From positions 1-61,936 of the forward strand of contig NZ_JOTN01000020.1 of NCBI RefSeq assembly GCF_000712595.1: a DNA stretch of 61,936 bases, written 5' to 3'. The notes beneath the pieces are model-generated. The model made no database searches. It was not told the DNA's origin and worked only from the letters and a program-made list of their open reading frames with translations. Below, one piece after another: positions 9,498-18,226 of the stretch. Position numbers and translations under genes: made by a program. The stretch is from Bacillus manliponensis (GTDB lineage Bacteria; Bacillota; Bacilli; Bacillales; Bacillaceae_G). Numbering within the stretch: the first letter of the stretch is position 1; every line of letters begins with the position of its first letter.

Positions 9498-10054
9498 TCA
9501 AAACTTCCACCACGGTTTTCTCTTTTCTAATATCAACCTTTTCACTTCTTGCATTTCTCTAAATGTAAGCATAAGGTGTTTATCACGTTCTTTTTCCTCT
9601 CTTGTCTTCTCTTCTATAATTTTACTTTGCTGCTCAATTAATTTATTTTGTTGTTCAATGCGCTCACCCAGTCTCTGTTCCATCTCAAACATACTTGTTT
9701 GCTGTTCCTGGTGTAATTGTCTTATCATAGCGCTATACTGCTCTTGTAACATATTTTGCACTTGTATAGGAATAATACCTGGTTCTCCTGATTCCTCTTT
9801 ATCAATTTTACACATCTGCTTCGTGAGTATTTTTGCTGCTTTTTCCAATGTTATCCCGTCAATCCTACTTAACTCCGCTAACTGTTCAACAAGAATAACG
9901 TCATATTCTGTGTACTCTCTTCTACCATGACTATCTTTTTTAGCTGCGTAGCCTTCTCGCTCAAAACATCCATATACTTTCTTAAAGTACTTCCACTGAT
10001 CCCTAAGCGATTATATACCTCACTAGAGGTATATATGATTTCTACATTTGACAT
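9498..10054 (-). pseudogene. DUF3967 / MerR-type HTH plasmid protein, frameshifted
   Basis: From ATG 10054 the N-terminus reads EIIYTSSEVYNRLGISGSTL, a MerR-like helix-turn-helix of the DUF3967 plasmid family, followed by RKYMDV. The frame then shifts; the other frame resumes as FEREGYAAKKDSHGRREYTE and runs through SRIDGITLEKAAKILTKQ into a Gln/Glu-rich coiled coil and the DUF3967 C-terminus (LTFREMQEVKRLILEKRKPWW), ending at 9498. One base is missing from the short homopolymer at 9963-9966. GGGAGGTG precedes the ATG by about 13 bases. Family members are common on large plasmids of the group, with undefined, probably maintenance-related, function. Confidence 0.7.
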
Positions 10055-10318
10055 AGCACTATAGCACCTCCCTCTATTAATTATTCCATAATCGGCCTTT
10101 GAATCCTGAAATTACTAATCGACCATGCGTGCATAGCCCTTGCTGAACTTTGTCTAAACAAGAAGTACTGCTGTAGCGCCACGACATTTTAAACGATAAA
10201 CACAATAAGTTACGAATAAAGGTAACTTAATAAATGATAATTAAAAGCATATTGATGTGAATATAGCGCAATGTTTGTTACTATAAACTCAAGAATATTA
10301 GTAAATAGGAGTGAGCAA

Positions 10319-10603
10319 ATGAAGGCGACTGGTATTACACGCAGAGTTGACGAACTAGGCCGAATTGTAATCCCAAAAGAGTTACGAAGAACATTAAACA
10401 TCGATATAAAAGATCCTATTGAAATTTTCACAGAGGAAGACGGCATTATCCTTCGAAAGTATGAATCTCAAATGGCTTGTATGGTCACTGGTGAGCTTTC
10501 TAATGAAAACATCTCACTATGTGACGGGAAGGTTAATTTAAGCTCAAGAGGAGCGAAGATGCTATTAGAGGAATTAGAGAGGTACTTGGGAATAAAAAAG
10601 TAG
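10319..10603 (+). CDS. abrB: AbrB-family transition-state regulator
   Basis: 94 residues. The N-terminal swapped-hairpin DNA-binding domain (1-53) is near-canonical AbrB: MKATGITRRVDELGRIVIP, then KELRRTLNI and DPIEIFTEEDGIIL, followed by the CMVTGEL dimer/multimer region. ATG 10319 has AGGAGTGAG upstream; a longer frame from 10271 lacks one. AbrB represses stationary-phase, biofilm and toxin/bacteriocin genes in Bacillus; plasmid copies can titrate or modify chromosomal control. A second, clearly diverged copy lies at 33897. Confidence 0.9.
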   Translation: MKATGITRRVDELGRIVIPKELRRTLNIDIKDPIEIFTEEDGIILRKYESQMACMVTGELSNENISLCDGKVNLSSRGAKMLLEELERYLGIKK

Positions 10604-10615
10604 CTTTACTAGAGT

Positions 10616-10643
10616 GAAAAAACAGTTCATTGTCTGTTTTTTT
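10616..10643 (+). terminator. terminator of abrB copy 1
   Basis: AAAAAACAG and CTGTTTTTT form a stem followed by more T, 15 bases after the stop codon. Confidence 0.7.
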
Positions 10644-10715
10644 AATATGTAGTATAATAAGAGTGAAAATTAACACTCTACAGGTTTTAACTGATAAATT
10701 CAGTGCATAATAAAT

Positions 10716-10745
10716 AAAAGACGGAATGCTGCTAACATCCCGTCT
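10716..10745 (-). terminator. terminator of the small membrane peptide gene
   Basis: Read on the minus strand, AGACGGGATG pairs with CATTCCGTCT, followed by TTTTATTTATT. It lies just downstream of the gene ending at 10788. Confidence 0.6.
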
Positions 10746-10787
10746 GATCTGTAACTGCTGCCGTTTGGTGGTTGGTTGCAAAAATAG

Positions 10788-10961
10788 TTATTTCTTGCGT
10801 TTTGAACCACCTTTATTTGTCTTGGCGGACGGGGTGGTTCTTTTACTTTTATTGCTGTTATTCCCAACAAACTTATTTGCATAAGCTGTTGCGAAAACTG
10901 TTACGAACACTGTAACAACGATGTTTACAGTCTCTTGCAATAGTTGAAGTAAAAAATCCAT
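10788..10961 (-). CDS. 57-residue basic single-pass membrane peptide
   Basis: MDFLLQLLQETVNIVVTVFV starts a hydrophobic N-terminal helix (about 3-32), followed by a very basic tail (KRTTPSAKTNKGGSKRKK). ATG 10961 has GGAGGTG 8 bases upstream; the longer frame to 11021 is unlikely. The gene has its own terminator. One hydrophobic helix with a cationic tail is the architecture of type I toxin peptides (TxpA/BsrG-like) and of small membrane regulators. No antitoxin RNA can be shown from sequence alone. Confidence 0.6.
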   Translation of the reverse strand: MDFLLQLLQETVNIVVTVFVTVFATAYANKFVGNNSNKSKRTTPSAKTNKGGSKRKK

Positions 10962-11181
10962 GACGGTTTCACCTCCTTCCCCTCTAAAATCAGAGAAAGA
11001 AAGGATGCAACCTCCCACCACACGTCTACAGTTACTCCCACGATTATATCATATCTCCCTTGGTTACCGTATCAAAATTTAGTACGATATAGTAGTTTGA
11101 CATCAGACGTTTTAACTATCACAAATAAGGATCACAACTATTATGCTGCGATCCTTGTTTGATAACTCGTTTTAAAATAAA

Positions 11182-11310
11182 TCAACCACCATAATCTCCA
11201 TGTTCTGCTTTAAATACCTTAATATCGTTATGTTCTTTAGGACTATAAATACCAAATGTTAATGCAAAGACCGTTAGTATACCTAATACTTTAGTTACTG
11301 TTTTTTTCAT
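11182..11310 (-). CDS. phr: Phr signalling pro-peptide
   Basis: 42 residues: MKKTVTKVLGILTVFALTFG is a classical export signal, followed by a short acidic/basic linker and a C-terminus ending KAEHGDYGG. The start ATG overlaps the rap stop (ATGA at 11307-11310), the usual translational coupling of rap-phr cassettes. Phr pro-peptides are secreted, trimmed to 5-8 residues at or near the C-terminus, reimported by Opp and bind the cognate Rap. The mature peptide is probably drawn from the last nine residues; the exact ends cannot be told. An imperfect 12-bp hairpin (11121-11162) follows. Confidence 0.75.
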   Translation of the reverse strand: MKKTVTKVLGILTVFALTFGIYSPKEHNDIKVFKAEHGDYGG

Positions 11311-12419
11311 TTTAAAGCCTCCTTATTAAACAATTTTTCTCTAACTTTCGAACTTAAATAAAAGTACTTACTTGCTTTTTCAGAAAGATTTTCTTCATAG
11401 CATCTTATTGCTAATTTCTCTTGATACTCTTGAATATAATCAAATAGTTCTTCTCTTTCGAAGTATTCAATCCCTTTAAGAATTGTATCTTCTAAAGCGT
11501 TTACATCTACGTTTTCATTTAGCGATTTTAAAATCAAGAAATGATGCTGATACCCTTCGATTTGCGATTCATTACAAATTTTTAATCCTTTTTCAATAAG
11601 TTCAGCTGCAGTCTCATGTTCTTGTCGCTTATAATGCTCTCTTGCTTTTACATATAGTGCTTTATAATGCTGCGGTGATTTTTCAATTACTTCAGAAAGG
11701 TATCGTATCGCCAATTCAGATAGATTTTGCGTTGAATACATCCAACCTAAGTTGTGACGAACCATAATCACAAATTTTTCTACACCGATTTTTTGAAATC
11801 TATCCATAGCTGCCGCAAAATGTTCTTCAGCTAAAGCTCATTCTTTAAGATTCATACAAGATAATCCTAGAATATTATCACAAAAAGCCACATTTAATTC
11901 ATAGCCCTCATAATTTGAATACATATCTTTTGCTTTTGTTGCATACTTAATAGATTCCAGAGCTTGTTGTATATCATAATGAAAAGTAGCTAATTTAAAG
12001 TAAAATTCAGCTTGCTCAAGTTGGTCAGAAACATATTTCAAAAACCCTTCAGCTTTCTCATAATATTCTTTAGCTAAATGCAAGTTACCTATCTCATTAG
12101 AATGTATAGCTTTGAAGAAATGATAATAATAAGTTAAGAAGTTATCGGTTGGCTTTTCGAATGAATCTATTTTATCGAAACTTCCCTTAGATAAACCTAG
12201 ATTATCTATTAAATAGTTATAACGAAACTCTAATAGGGAATAGTAGAGTAATAAATTTTGATCCTGGGACTCCTTATCGTTCTAATTTTTAAATATACCT
12301 ATCTTTAAGTCTATTTCCTTTTTTAGATGTTCCGCATTACTAATACGTCTTGATCTAATTTCTAAATACCATTCATTTAACAACTGCGTTATCTTTTCTT
12401 TTGTGGTATCTGTAACCAT
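11307..12419 (-). pseudogene. rap: Rap response-regulator phosphatase / regulator, two in-frame stops
   Basis: One continuous 370-codon frame, the normal Rap length. The N-terminal helical domain (EKITQLLNEWYLEI) and TPR repeats (NLHLAKEYYEKAEGFL, NLSELAIRYLSEVI, EHETAAELIEKGLKIC) are those of Rap proteins, which dephosphorylate Spo0F or bind ComA/Spo0A-pathway regulators and are inhibited by their Phr peptide. Start ATG 12419 follows AGGAGGG. Codon 46 is TAG (12282-12284) and codon 194 is TGA (11838-11840), with intact family sequence on both sides. As read, the protein is not made full length, although phr downstream is intact. These could be genuine nonsense mutations or sequence errors. 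Confidence 0.8.
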
Positions 12420-12611
12420 GTGAACCCTCCTAATCATCCTTATAATATCTCTTATAATTAATAACAACAGAAAATTCTAATTCTAAATTTCGGATGCAAA
12501 GAAATCCAACTTTCTCAAAAATTTACAAACAATTTATTCTTTTGAGAAGAACACGGTGAAGTCAAAGCTGATGTTGTGGGTGAACAAGAAGTACCGAAGA
12601 GTATAATAGAG

Positions 12612-12659
12612 ATAAACCAATCCCTCTACCTAATAATTAGGTAGAGGGATTGGTTTATT
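12612..12659. terminator. strong bidirectional terminator
   Basis: A near-perfect 19-bp stem (AAACCAATCCCTCTACCTA and complement) with a 5-base loop and A/T-rich flanks. It overlaps the last codon of the 34-residue peptide gene on the minus strand. Confidence 0.8.
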
Positions 12660-12762
12660 ATCTGCTACTAAATTTTTTAAACAAGGAAACAACCAAAGCA
12701 CCTAGAAGAAAAAGGACTCCAATCGTAAGGACGATACCTACACCACTTAAAGAAGTAAACAC
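12658..12762 (-). CDS. 34-residue transmembrane peptide
   Basis: GTG 12762 follows AAAGGTG. The product starts (V/M)FTSLSGVGIV, continues as one transmembrane helix (LTIGVLFLLGALVVSLF) and ends KKFSSR. It stops inside a strong terminator, so it has a complete gene layout although it is very short. A single helix with a cationic end is typical of small toxic or regulatory membrane peptides. It lies upstream of rap and downstream of the secreted-protein gene on the same strand. Confidence 0.5.
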   Translation of the reverse strand: MFTSLSGVGIVLTIGVLFLLGALVVSLFKKFSSR

Positions 12763-12783
12763 AATCCATCACACCTTTTCAGT

Positions 12784-13406
12784 TTAATACGTAGCAACTG
12801 TAAAAGAACCTGATGAAGTGGAAACAGTAGTTTTCACATGTTTACTCGTATATGCTACAACCCCATTATAAGCTCCCTTCATATCTGAATACAAATAGTC
12901 TCTATTATAAGCAGTATCTGATAATGTATCACTGAAAACTCTACCTACACCACCTTGTCCAATTGCACCATATGCATTAATCGTAACAGAGTTAGTAATT
13001 TTTTTGCTTTTCCTGACTGCATTTGAGTTGAATAATATGCCCCGTATGTGTGATTAACATAGCCGATATCATCCCAAACATAACCATTAATTCTTGCTGA
13101 ACCCCCTGCTCCAGAACCTAATTTATTAAAATATCGAGAATCCTTTGCAAGAGTTGACATTTCTGATTCCCCGAATACCGGCGAGTCAGCATATGTTTTT
13201 ACGAAATCAGCATCCTCTTTTGAGAATTCCACATTGTAAGGAGATTTTTGATTAATCTCTTCGAATCTTTCAATAATTTGTTCTTCTGTAAGTAATACTG
13301 GATTTGCCGCCTCTGCATTTGCGCTTTGTGGCAACGTTCCCATAGTCATCATACCTAACGTTAAAGCAAGTGAAGATACACCGATTTTTTTCATTAAATT
13401 TTTCAT
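12784..13406 (-). pseudogene. secreted protein of unknown family, frameshifted
   Basis: The N-terminus is a clear Sec signal peptide (MKKIGVSSLALTLGMMTMG) with cleavage after SANAEA. About 100 mature residues follow, with Gly/Asn/Tyr-rich segments (YVWDDIGYVNHTYGAYY). After GKAKK the frame shifts at the homopolymer 12999-13005; the alternative frame continues as TNSVTINAYGAIGQGGVGRV and ends ...GSFTVATY at 12784. Adding one A restores one protein of about 207 residues. No family is recognised; the aromatic/glycine-rich, Thr/Ser-rich C-terminus suggests a secreted beta-rich protein. Confidence 0.6.
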
Positions 13407-13534
13407 GTTTTATTCAACCTTTCTATCCTAATGTTTTTTCCTAAAAACAAATTTGCTAATTAAAAAATAGCATTATTTTCTATGTAATCACCTCTTTGTT
13501 AATTAAGAAATTCGGTACATTTAAAACATAAAAC

Positions 13535-13592
13535 AACATTCGGACAATATAAATATTTGTAATTTTATAAATATTTATATTGTCCGAATGTT
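13535..13592. repeat. 24-bp perfect inverted repeat with 10-base loop
   Basis: Bases 13535-13558 are the exact reverse complement of 13569-13592, with core CATTCGGACAATATAAATA. It is flanked by no T-run. It lies upstream of the secreted protein, in the 13407-14024 gap, which otherwise holds only a minus-strand open frame without family or ribosome site. Confidence 0.7.
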
Positions 13593-13776
13593 CTGTCATT
13601 ATTAATTGTCATTAACTTAGCTAATAGGGATTGTAGACAAACAGAAAAGACCCACCTAGTATATAGGCGGGCTCCCAAACATGTAGATGAACCTACAAAG
13701 GATGTTTTTGCCCCCGAAAAAGGCGAATACTTCTTAAAACTAATATTGTACAAAAGTGAACGTTTATATTACAAAA

Positions 13777-13818
13777 CAAGCTACTTTGCCCCTAAACGTA
13801 GCTACGCTGGTACTGAGC
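13777..13818 (-). repeat. dispersed about 41-bp repeat, copy 1
   Basis: On the minus strand it reads GGCTCAGTACCAGCG, then GGGGCAAAGTA. It matches 52597-52637 (GGCCCAGTACCAGCG, GGGGCAAACTA) in the opposite orientation. It may be a transposon-end relic. Confidence 0.4.
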
Positions 13819-14024
13819 CAAATAAGGGTGAATCCTAAATTAATTTACGCTTAATTTGTTTCTTTTTCTCCAAAAACACAAACTCCCTTCTATCTAAATT
13901 TAGAGAAATATAACAAGAGATACAATATATCTATTCTACCTTGAATTCATTTTAAATGCGCCATAGCACCATAACGCTTATATTTATCACTCCGAATTCA
14001 TATGCTACCAACAATTACAATACA

Positions 14025-14789
14025 CTAGAGTTCTTCTAGTTCATTTGTTATGAATTCTTCTACAGCTTCTAGCAAATCCCCTTTTACAACGGTTAACGGC
14101 AATAAAAAAACCGCCTTTTTTTCTAAATCTTCCTTCTTATAACGAATTAAAGATTGAAATTCTATTTTTGGGATACCTTGTTTCTCAATATAACGATAAA
14201 ACTCCATTTTATAATTAAATTTCAACTCACTATCCGTTTTCCCCTCCATTATCTCCTTTAAGCTATATAATTTTTCTGGGAACTTACTAAGCGGTAGCTT
14301 TTTAACAGTTCTGTCTTCCAAATCAACTGAGGAATATTTGTTTTTTGCTTGTTCTATCGCTATACTTTTAAACAAATCGAAAGATAAATCATCTTCTCCA
14401 GTAGAACTTGCTAGCTGTTGTAATTTCCTCCTGGAGCTTTCACTCAAATCATGAAATAAATACCTATTTTTCGAAACAACTATAGATGTATTTTCTAATA
14501 TGTATTTCCCAAAGCTACTTCTCGAAAATAACTTTCGTTTAGTGAACAAATGATCCTGGCCACTATCAGATTCATGCAATTGTAAAGCTTTCTTTGCTAC
14601 CGAATTAATATATATGTGAGAGATAACAGGAGCTATGTTCTTTTGAATGTAATCATAACTACAACTTAAATAATCTGCCATTTCGCTAATTGTCATATCA
14701 AAATCTGTTTCAATTAAATCCAAGTACACAGAAGCTATATCTTCTAATGACAATCCCTTTCCGGCAATTTTAATAGATGTATTCCCCAA
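14025..14789 (-). CDS. hypothetical protein with possible N-terminal HTH
   Basis: About 254 residues. The segment MTISEMADYLSCSYDYIQKN looks like a helix-turn-helix; the rest is charged with no recognised domain, ending EAVEEFITNELEEL. The longest frame begins at ATG 14879 but adds a hydrophobic 30-residue extension and has no ribosome site. TTG 14789 has GGGAGAG 10 bases upstream, so I prefer it. It stands alone between two gene-poor stretches and could be a plasmid regulator or replication protein; neither can be shown. Confidence 0.55.
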   Translation of the reverse strand: MGNTSIKIAGKGLSLEDIASVYLDLIETDFDMTISEMADYLSCSYDYIQKNIAPVISHIYINSVAKKALQLHESDSGQDHLFTKRKLFSRSSFGKYILENTSIVVSKNRYLFHDLSESSRRKLQQLASSTGEDDLSFDLFKSIAIEQAKNKYSSVDLEDRTVKKLPLSKFPEKLYSLKEIMEGKTDSELKFNYKMEFYRYIEKQGIPKIEFQSLIRYKKEDLEKKAVFLLPLTVVKGDLLEAVEEFITNELEEL

Positions 14790-15030
14790 TTTTATCCATC
14801 TCTCCCGTTCGTAAGTTACAATTATTGGTAACTTATTTATTATATCATTTATTAAAGGGATAAAAACAAAAAACATCATATTTTCAGTAAGGAGAATTGT
14901 TGAATTCGAATAATAGCCTTATATAATTTGATAAATATTTATTTTCAGATAATATTACTGTTATTTGTAATATTTCATGGTATCATTCATGGTGTAATTT
15001 GTAAAAAAATAACAGGAGGGATTAAGTATT

Positions 15031-15585
15031 ATGCTCAAAAAGTTGTTTGTATTAGTTTTATCTTTATTTATTGCTATTCCAGCTTTTCAACCTAGTGTAA
15101 CTCACGCTGCAGAGAATGATAACAAACAAGAAACTATGACTCTTTACAAAGGAATGGAATTACCGAATGGTGAATTACCCTTGTATGCACCAAATTTAAG
15201 TCCAGATGTAATGGGATTAGATCCTATTAATAGTTATGTTCCAGGCCCTGAACCTTGTGGGACATATTGCGGTTGGGTAAGACAAACTGGATATAAATAT
15301 ACTGCTGATACAAGCGTTCCTACATTACCAGCTGGATTCAACTTACTAAAAGATAGTGCTGCAAGATGGATTTATGCACCGATTGGCGATTTATTTTTAG
15401 CTTATGATATTGCTGTGTATATTGACAATCTTTTAGCGAATCATAGAAAGTCATATGGAACTATCGGAATTTATAAAAACCCTAAAGCTAAGCAATGGGT
15501 TGGTTTATGGACTGTCTTTGATGCTTCAGGACGTTTAGTATATTCCAAGTATGGATGGGTAAGTAATAAACCTATTAACCCTTAA
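15031..15585 (+). CDS. secreted protein, unknown family
   Basis: 184 residues with a Sec signal peptide (MLKKLFVLVLSLFIAIPAF) and an AxA-type cleavage region at THAAEN. The mature part is Pro/Tyr/Trp-rich with one CGTYCG motif (two Cys, possible disulfide), and the Tyr/Trp-rich C-terminus includes QWVGLWTVFD and VYSKYGWVS. Start ATG has CAGGAGGG. It converges with a four-helix membrane protein gene across one shared terminator. A secreted antimicrobial with a membrane immunity partner is one reading; there is no direct proof. Confidence 0.65.
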   Translation: MLKKLFVLVLSLFIAIPAFQPSVTHAAENDNKQETMTLYKGMELPNGELPLYAPNLSPDVMGLDPINSYVPGPEPCGTYCGWVRQTGYKYTADTSVPTLPAGFNLLKDSAARWIYAPIGDLFLAYDIAVYIDNLLANHRKSYGTIGIYKNPKAKQWVGLWTVFDASGRLVYSKYGWVSNKPINP

Positions 15586-15628
15586 AGAAAAAGAGACTGT
15601 GCTTGTTACACAGTCTCTTTTTCTTTAA
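15582..15628. terminator. bidirectional terminator between convergent genes
   Basis: A 20-bp perfect stem (TTAAAGAAAAAGAGACTGTG and complement) with a 7-base loop. It begins at the stop of the secreted protein gene and overlaps the 3' end of the opposing membrane gene. Confidence 0.85.
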
Positions 15629-15938
15629 ATATTTGTTGTAATGAAAATAAATATGATATTGCTAAAAGTAACAAAAATAATAAAATTTTTAATGTTTGTG
15701 TCATGGGTAAGAAGAATATTAAAAGAATAAAAGCTATAGGAATAATTTCTTTATAATGTTTTTTTAGAGATTTGCTATGATCTAATTTATAATCTTCAAT
15801 ATAAATTGTAAGTACACCCAAAAGAAGAAAAACTGTTGATAGAATTGTATCCCCTTTATTAAGGGCATACATTACTAAACCGATTGACCAAAATACATAC
15901 CTTAGTGACGAAAAAATGATTCGTTTTTTAAAGTTCAT
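15606..15938 (-). CDS. four-helix membrane protein, possible immunity protein
   Basis: 110 residues with four hydrophobic helices (about 10-27, 30-46, 65-80, 84-102) and a charged central loop. It starts at ATG 15938 behind AAGGGAG. Size and topology resemble bacteriocin immunity or producer-protection proteins, and it is convergent with the secreted-protein gene. No family is recognised, so the role is a guess from context. Confidence 0.55.
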   Translation of the reverse strand: MNFKKRIIFSSLRYVFWSIGLVMYALNKGDTILSTVFLLLGVLTIYIEDYKLDHSKSLKKHYKEIIPIAFILLIFFLPMTQTLKILLFLLLLAISYLFSLQQIFKEKETV

Positions 15939-16305
15939 ATATACTCCCTTGTATAATTTTATTTTATTAATTCTAACACATTTAGTCTTATTTTTAAGAC
16001 AATAATTTATTTCTCAAACCAACACAATATTCCAATTTATTGCTAAATATTTACAAATTATGCGAAATAATTGTATTATAATATCATATTTTGCAATTAT
16101 TAAATTTTAATCATTCTTTATCATCAATAATGCCAATCATTTCATCAAAGAATATTAGATTAATAATTCAATAACAACAAAGCATATAAAACTTTAAATA
16201 AATATCTTATGTCCATCAACTTTTTTATTAAAGGTTATAAGTATGCTAACCAATTTTTAACATATTTTAACAATATAATTACTAAAAAGAAAGGAGATTG
16301 AAAAG

Positions 16306-16429
16306 ATAAAAAATATTAAACACCTTAGTATTTTCTATTCGCAAGAAGTATCTGTAGGCACAATTGGTTTATAGTTCAACAGCTACGTATGGTTTAAATA
16401 ATGAAATAGGGAATATCATAGCAAATTAA
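16306..16429 (+). pseudogene. decayed secreted-peptide gene remnant
   Basis: After AAGGAG a frame without ATG (ATA) reads KNIKHLSIF, then VSVGTIG. A one-base shift then continues as YSSTATYGLNNEIGNIIAN and a stop. Together this looks like a broken signal-peptide gene. It lies in the gap 15960-16479, which otherwise holds only AT-rich sequence. Confidence 0.3.
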
Positions 16430-16479
16430 ATTATTATAACCCTATTAAAAGCTAAACTTTTAGAAGAAGGAGTTGCAGA

Positions 16480-17073
16480 ATGAAAAAATCAAATTTCAAG
16501 AAAAATTTATTGATTATGGGTAGTTTATTTACATTTAGTTTTTTTCCTACTACAATGAATGTTTTTGCAGATACTATAGAAACTGACAACATTAAAATAC
16601 AAACTGAAGATAATACTATGAAACAAGAAAGTGAAAATAGTATTGATCCTGTTGTTTTACAGGATGGTCCAAATGATGGAACTAATGATCCAGCTAGTGT
16701 TCAATTAGAAATTAGAAAAATTTCGGACAATCCATACATTTTACATTCCTTGGCACCAGGTAAATGGAACTGGATAGGAGATCACTCATTTAAGAGTCAA
16801 TCAAAAACATTCTATTCTGGTGGGGGAGACCTTATGATTTATGTTTCACAACCAAATATCGGCCCAGGATTCCAATGGAAGTATAGATTAGAAGAGGAAG
16901 ACCCTGCGTTTAATGATACAGTAAAAGCATTTGACTTAACTAAAGGTGCGGGTACGTACGAATTGATTTTCAAAGTAGGAAGCTTTGTTGATGGCGATAA
17001 TGGTAAAGCTGAATTAGTCTTAAAGAAATTAACTAATCCAGCTTATAGTGTAGATACAAGTTGGTATGATTGA
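16480..17073 (+). CDS. secreted protein, unknown family
   Basis: 197 residues: basic N-terminus plus hydrophobic core (NLLIMGSLFTFSFFPTTMNV), with cleavage probably after VFADT. An acidic, Asp/Asn-rich linker (about 28-70) is followed by a compact domain with KWNWIGDHSF, GGGDLMIYV and KGAGTYELIFKVGS, which look like beta strands. The ribosome site is AGAAGGAG. It is closed by a 19-bp terminator. The propeptide-like linker and small beta domain would suit an antimicrobial or adhesive secreted protein; the family is not recognised. Confidence 0.6.
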   Translation: MKKSNFKKNLLIMGSLFTFSFFPTTMNVFADTIETDNIKIQTEDNTMKQESENSIDPVVLQDGPNDGTNDPASVQLEIRKISDNPYILHSLAPGKWNWIGDHSFKSQSKTFYSGGGDLMIYVSQPNIGPGFQWKYRLEEEDPAFNDTVKAFDLTKGAGTYELIFKVGSFVDGDNGKAELVLKKLTNPAYSVDTSWYD

Positions 17074-17081
17074 TAACTATT

Positions 17082-17137
17082 AAATAAAAAAGCTGATTTT
17101 CTAATTCAAATCAAAAGGAAAATCAGCTTTTTTATTT
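17082..17137 (+). terminator. strong terminator
   Basis: A 19-bp perfect stem (AAATAAAAAAGCTGATTTT and complement) around an 18-base loop, ending in TTTATTT. It directly follows the secreted-protein stop. Confidence 0.8.
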
Positions 17138-17335
17138 AATATTAGAGTAGAGTATAATTGTTTGGGATATACGGATTATTTTAAAAAACAAAAAAGTAAA
17201 ACGATATTAGTTTGATATGCTCTTTAACAACAATAATCTTATAGAATCAAAAGATTACAACAATCACCTGGTATACCATAAGATTTTTCTTTTATATAAA
17301 ATTATATATGTAAAGAAAAGTGCAAGGAGGTTATT

Positions 17336-17491
17336 ATGAAGCAAGATTTCAAGAAGAAAATGATACAGAAGAAATATAGGAGTCGTACAAAGCGAAGAAA
17401 AATTAGTAAAAAAGAAAAAATAGAAGCATTAATTATAATAATTATTATTACTTTATTTATTTTTCTAAACCTTATTTTTAAGGGATTTTAA
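17336..17491 (+). CDS. 51-residue basic single-pass membrane peptide
   Basis: ATG 17336 has AAGGAGG six bases upstream, one of the best ribosome sites in the window. The product begins MKQDFKKKMIQKKYRSRTKR, is almost entirely Lys/Arg up to residue 28, then has one isoleucine-rich helix (LIIIIIITLFIFLNLIF). It is too short for most gene finders. It lies about 70 bases upstream of the lipoprotein gene, so the two may be co-transcribed. Function unknown. Confidence 0.65.
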   Translation: MKQDFKKKMIQKKYRSRTKRRKISKKEKIEALIIIIIITLFIFLNLIFKGF

Positions 17492-17559
17492 ATTAACAAA
17501 AATCAATCGCAAAAAACCCATACGTAGATTTGTTATTCAAAAGGAGGGAGATTATAATT

Positions 17560-17997
17560 TTGAAAAGATTCATATGTATAATTTTGCTGATTATAACTTC
17601 TACTGGGTGTAGCTTACAAGAAAAACCTAATGAAAAGCAGGTGCCTGTAGTAGGGGAAATTATTATTAATGAGAAAAGATATGAAATGATGGTAGGAAAA
17701 TATAGATGGAATGGAGATGAAACAAAGATTAGGAAAGTTGATGCTGCCTCACCTGTTGAAATCGCTAAAGAATTTGACAACATAAAGCTAGAAAAATCTA
17801 AAAAGATTGATATTGCCATCCCAAATACTCCTGGTATTACTGTATATCAATGGAGCCAAGAAGGAGATATAACAGAAATTCCTATAACCAAAAATCAAAT
17901 TACTGTCCCATCAATTAATGGTCATTACATTTATGAAGTAGTAGGGAAATGGGATGACGGAGAAGCATCTTATATTTTTGATATAGATGTTAAATAA
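17560..17997 (+). CDS. lipoprotein, unknown family
   Basis: TTG 17560 lies 11 bases after AAGGAGGGA, which makes a 145-residue protein starting with a short lipoprotein signal (RFICIILLIITSTGC) with lipobox TSTGC. The mature part has beta-rich segments (VPVVGEIIINEKRYEM, GKYRWNGDET, PGITVYQWSQEGD) and ends in an acidic strand. It would be anchored on the outer face of the membrane. No specific function is recognised. Confidence 0.7.
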   Translation: MKRFICIILLIITSTGCSLQEKPNEKQVPVVGEIIINEKRYEMMVGKYRWNGDETKIRKVDAASPVEIAKEFDNIKLEKSKKIDIAIPNTPGITVYQWSQEGDITEIPITKNQITVPSINGHYIYEVVGKWDDGEASYIFDIDVK

Positions 17998-18069
17998 CTC
18001 CTAAAAAACTTTTTAAAAGTACCAATATTGAGTGTATTTATGTAGAATACGGCGAAGTCAAAGTTGACT

Positions 18070-18114
18070 AAAGTAACTCCATTTTGAACAACTTTTTCAA
18101 AATGGAGTTACTTT
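18070..18114 (+). terminator. strong terminator of the lipoprotein operon
   Basis: AAAGTAACTCCATTTTGAA pairs with its full complement at 18096-18114, followed by CTTTTC. Just upstream is a coding relic (EYGEVKVD) similar to one near 12552. Confidence 0.75.
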
Positions 18115-18226
18115 CTTTTCTAAGAATAAGATTTTATAAAAAATAGTGATTTGACATCAAGTGCTTTTAAAATCATAAAATAATACTGATATCGTTCATC
18201 TTGGTTTGTGATAAGATCCCCTCCAC

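Noticed and set aside
13565-13753. 62-codon minus-strand open frame
   Set aside because: Starts inside one arm of the 24-bp inverted repeat, has no ribosome site and no family resemblance.
11090-18160. Recurrent AGTTTGACATC-like strings (11090, 18144, also 7891)
   Set aside because: Only 10-12 bases are shared and the contexts differ; I could not define a repeat unit.
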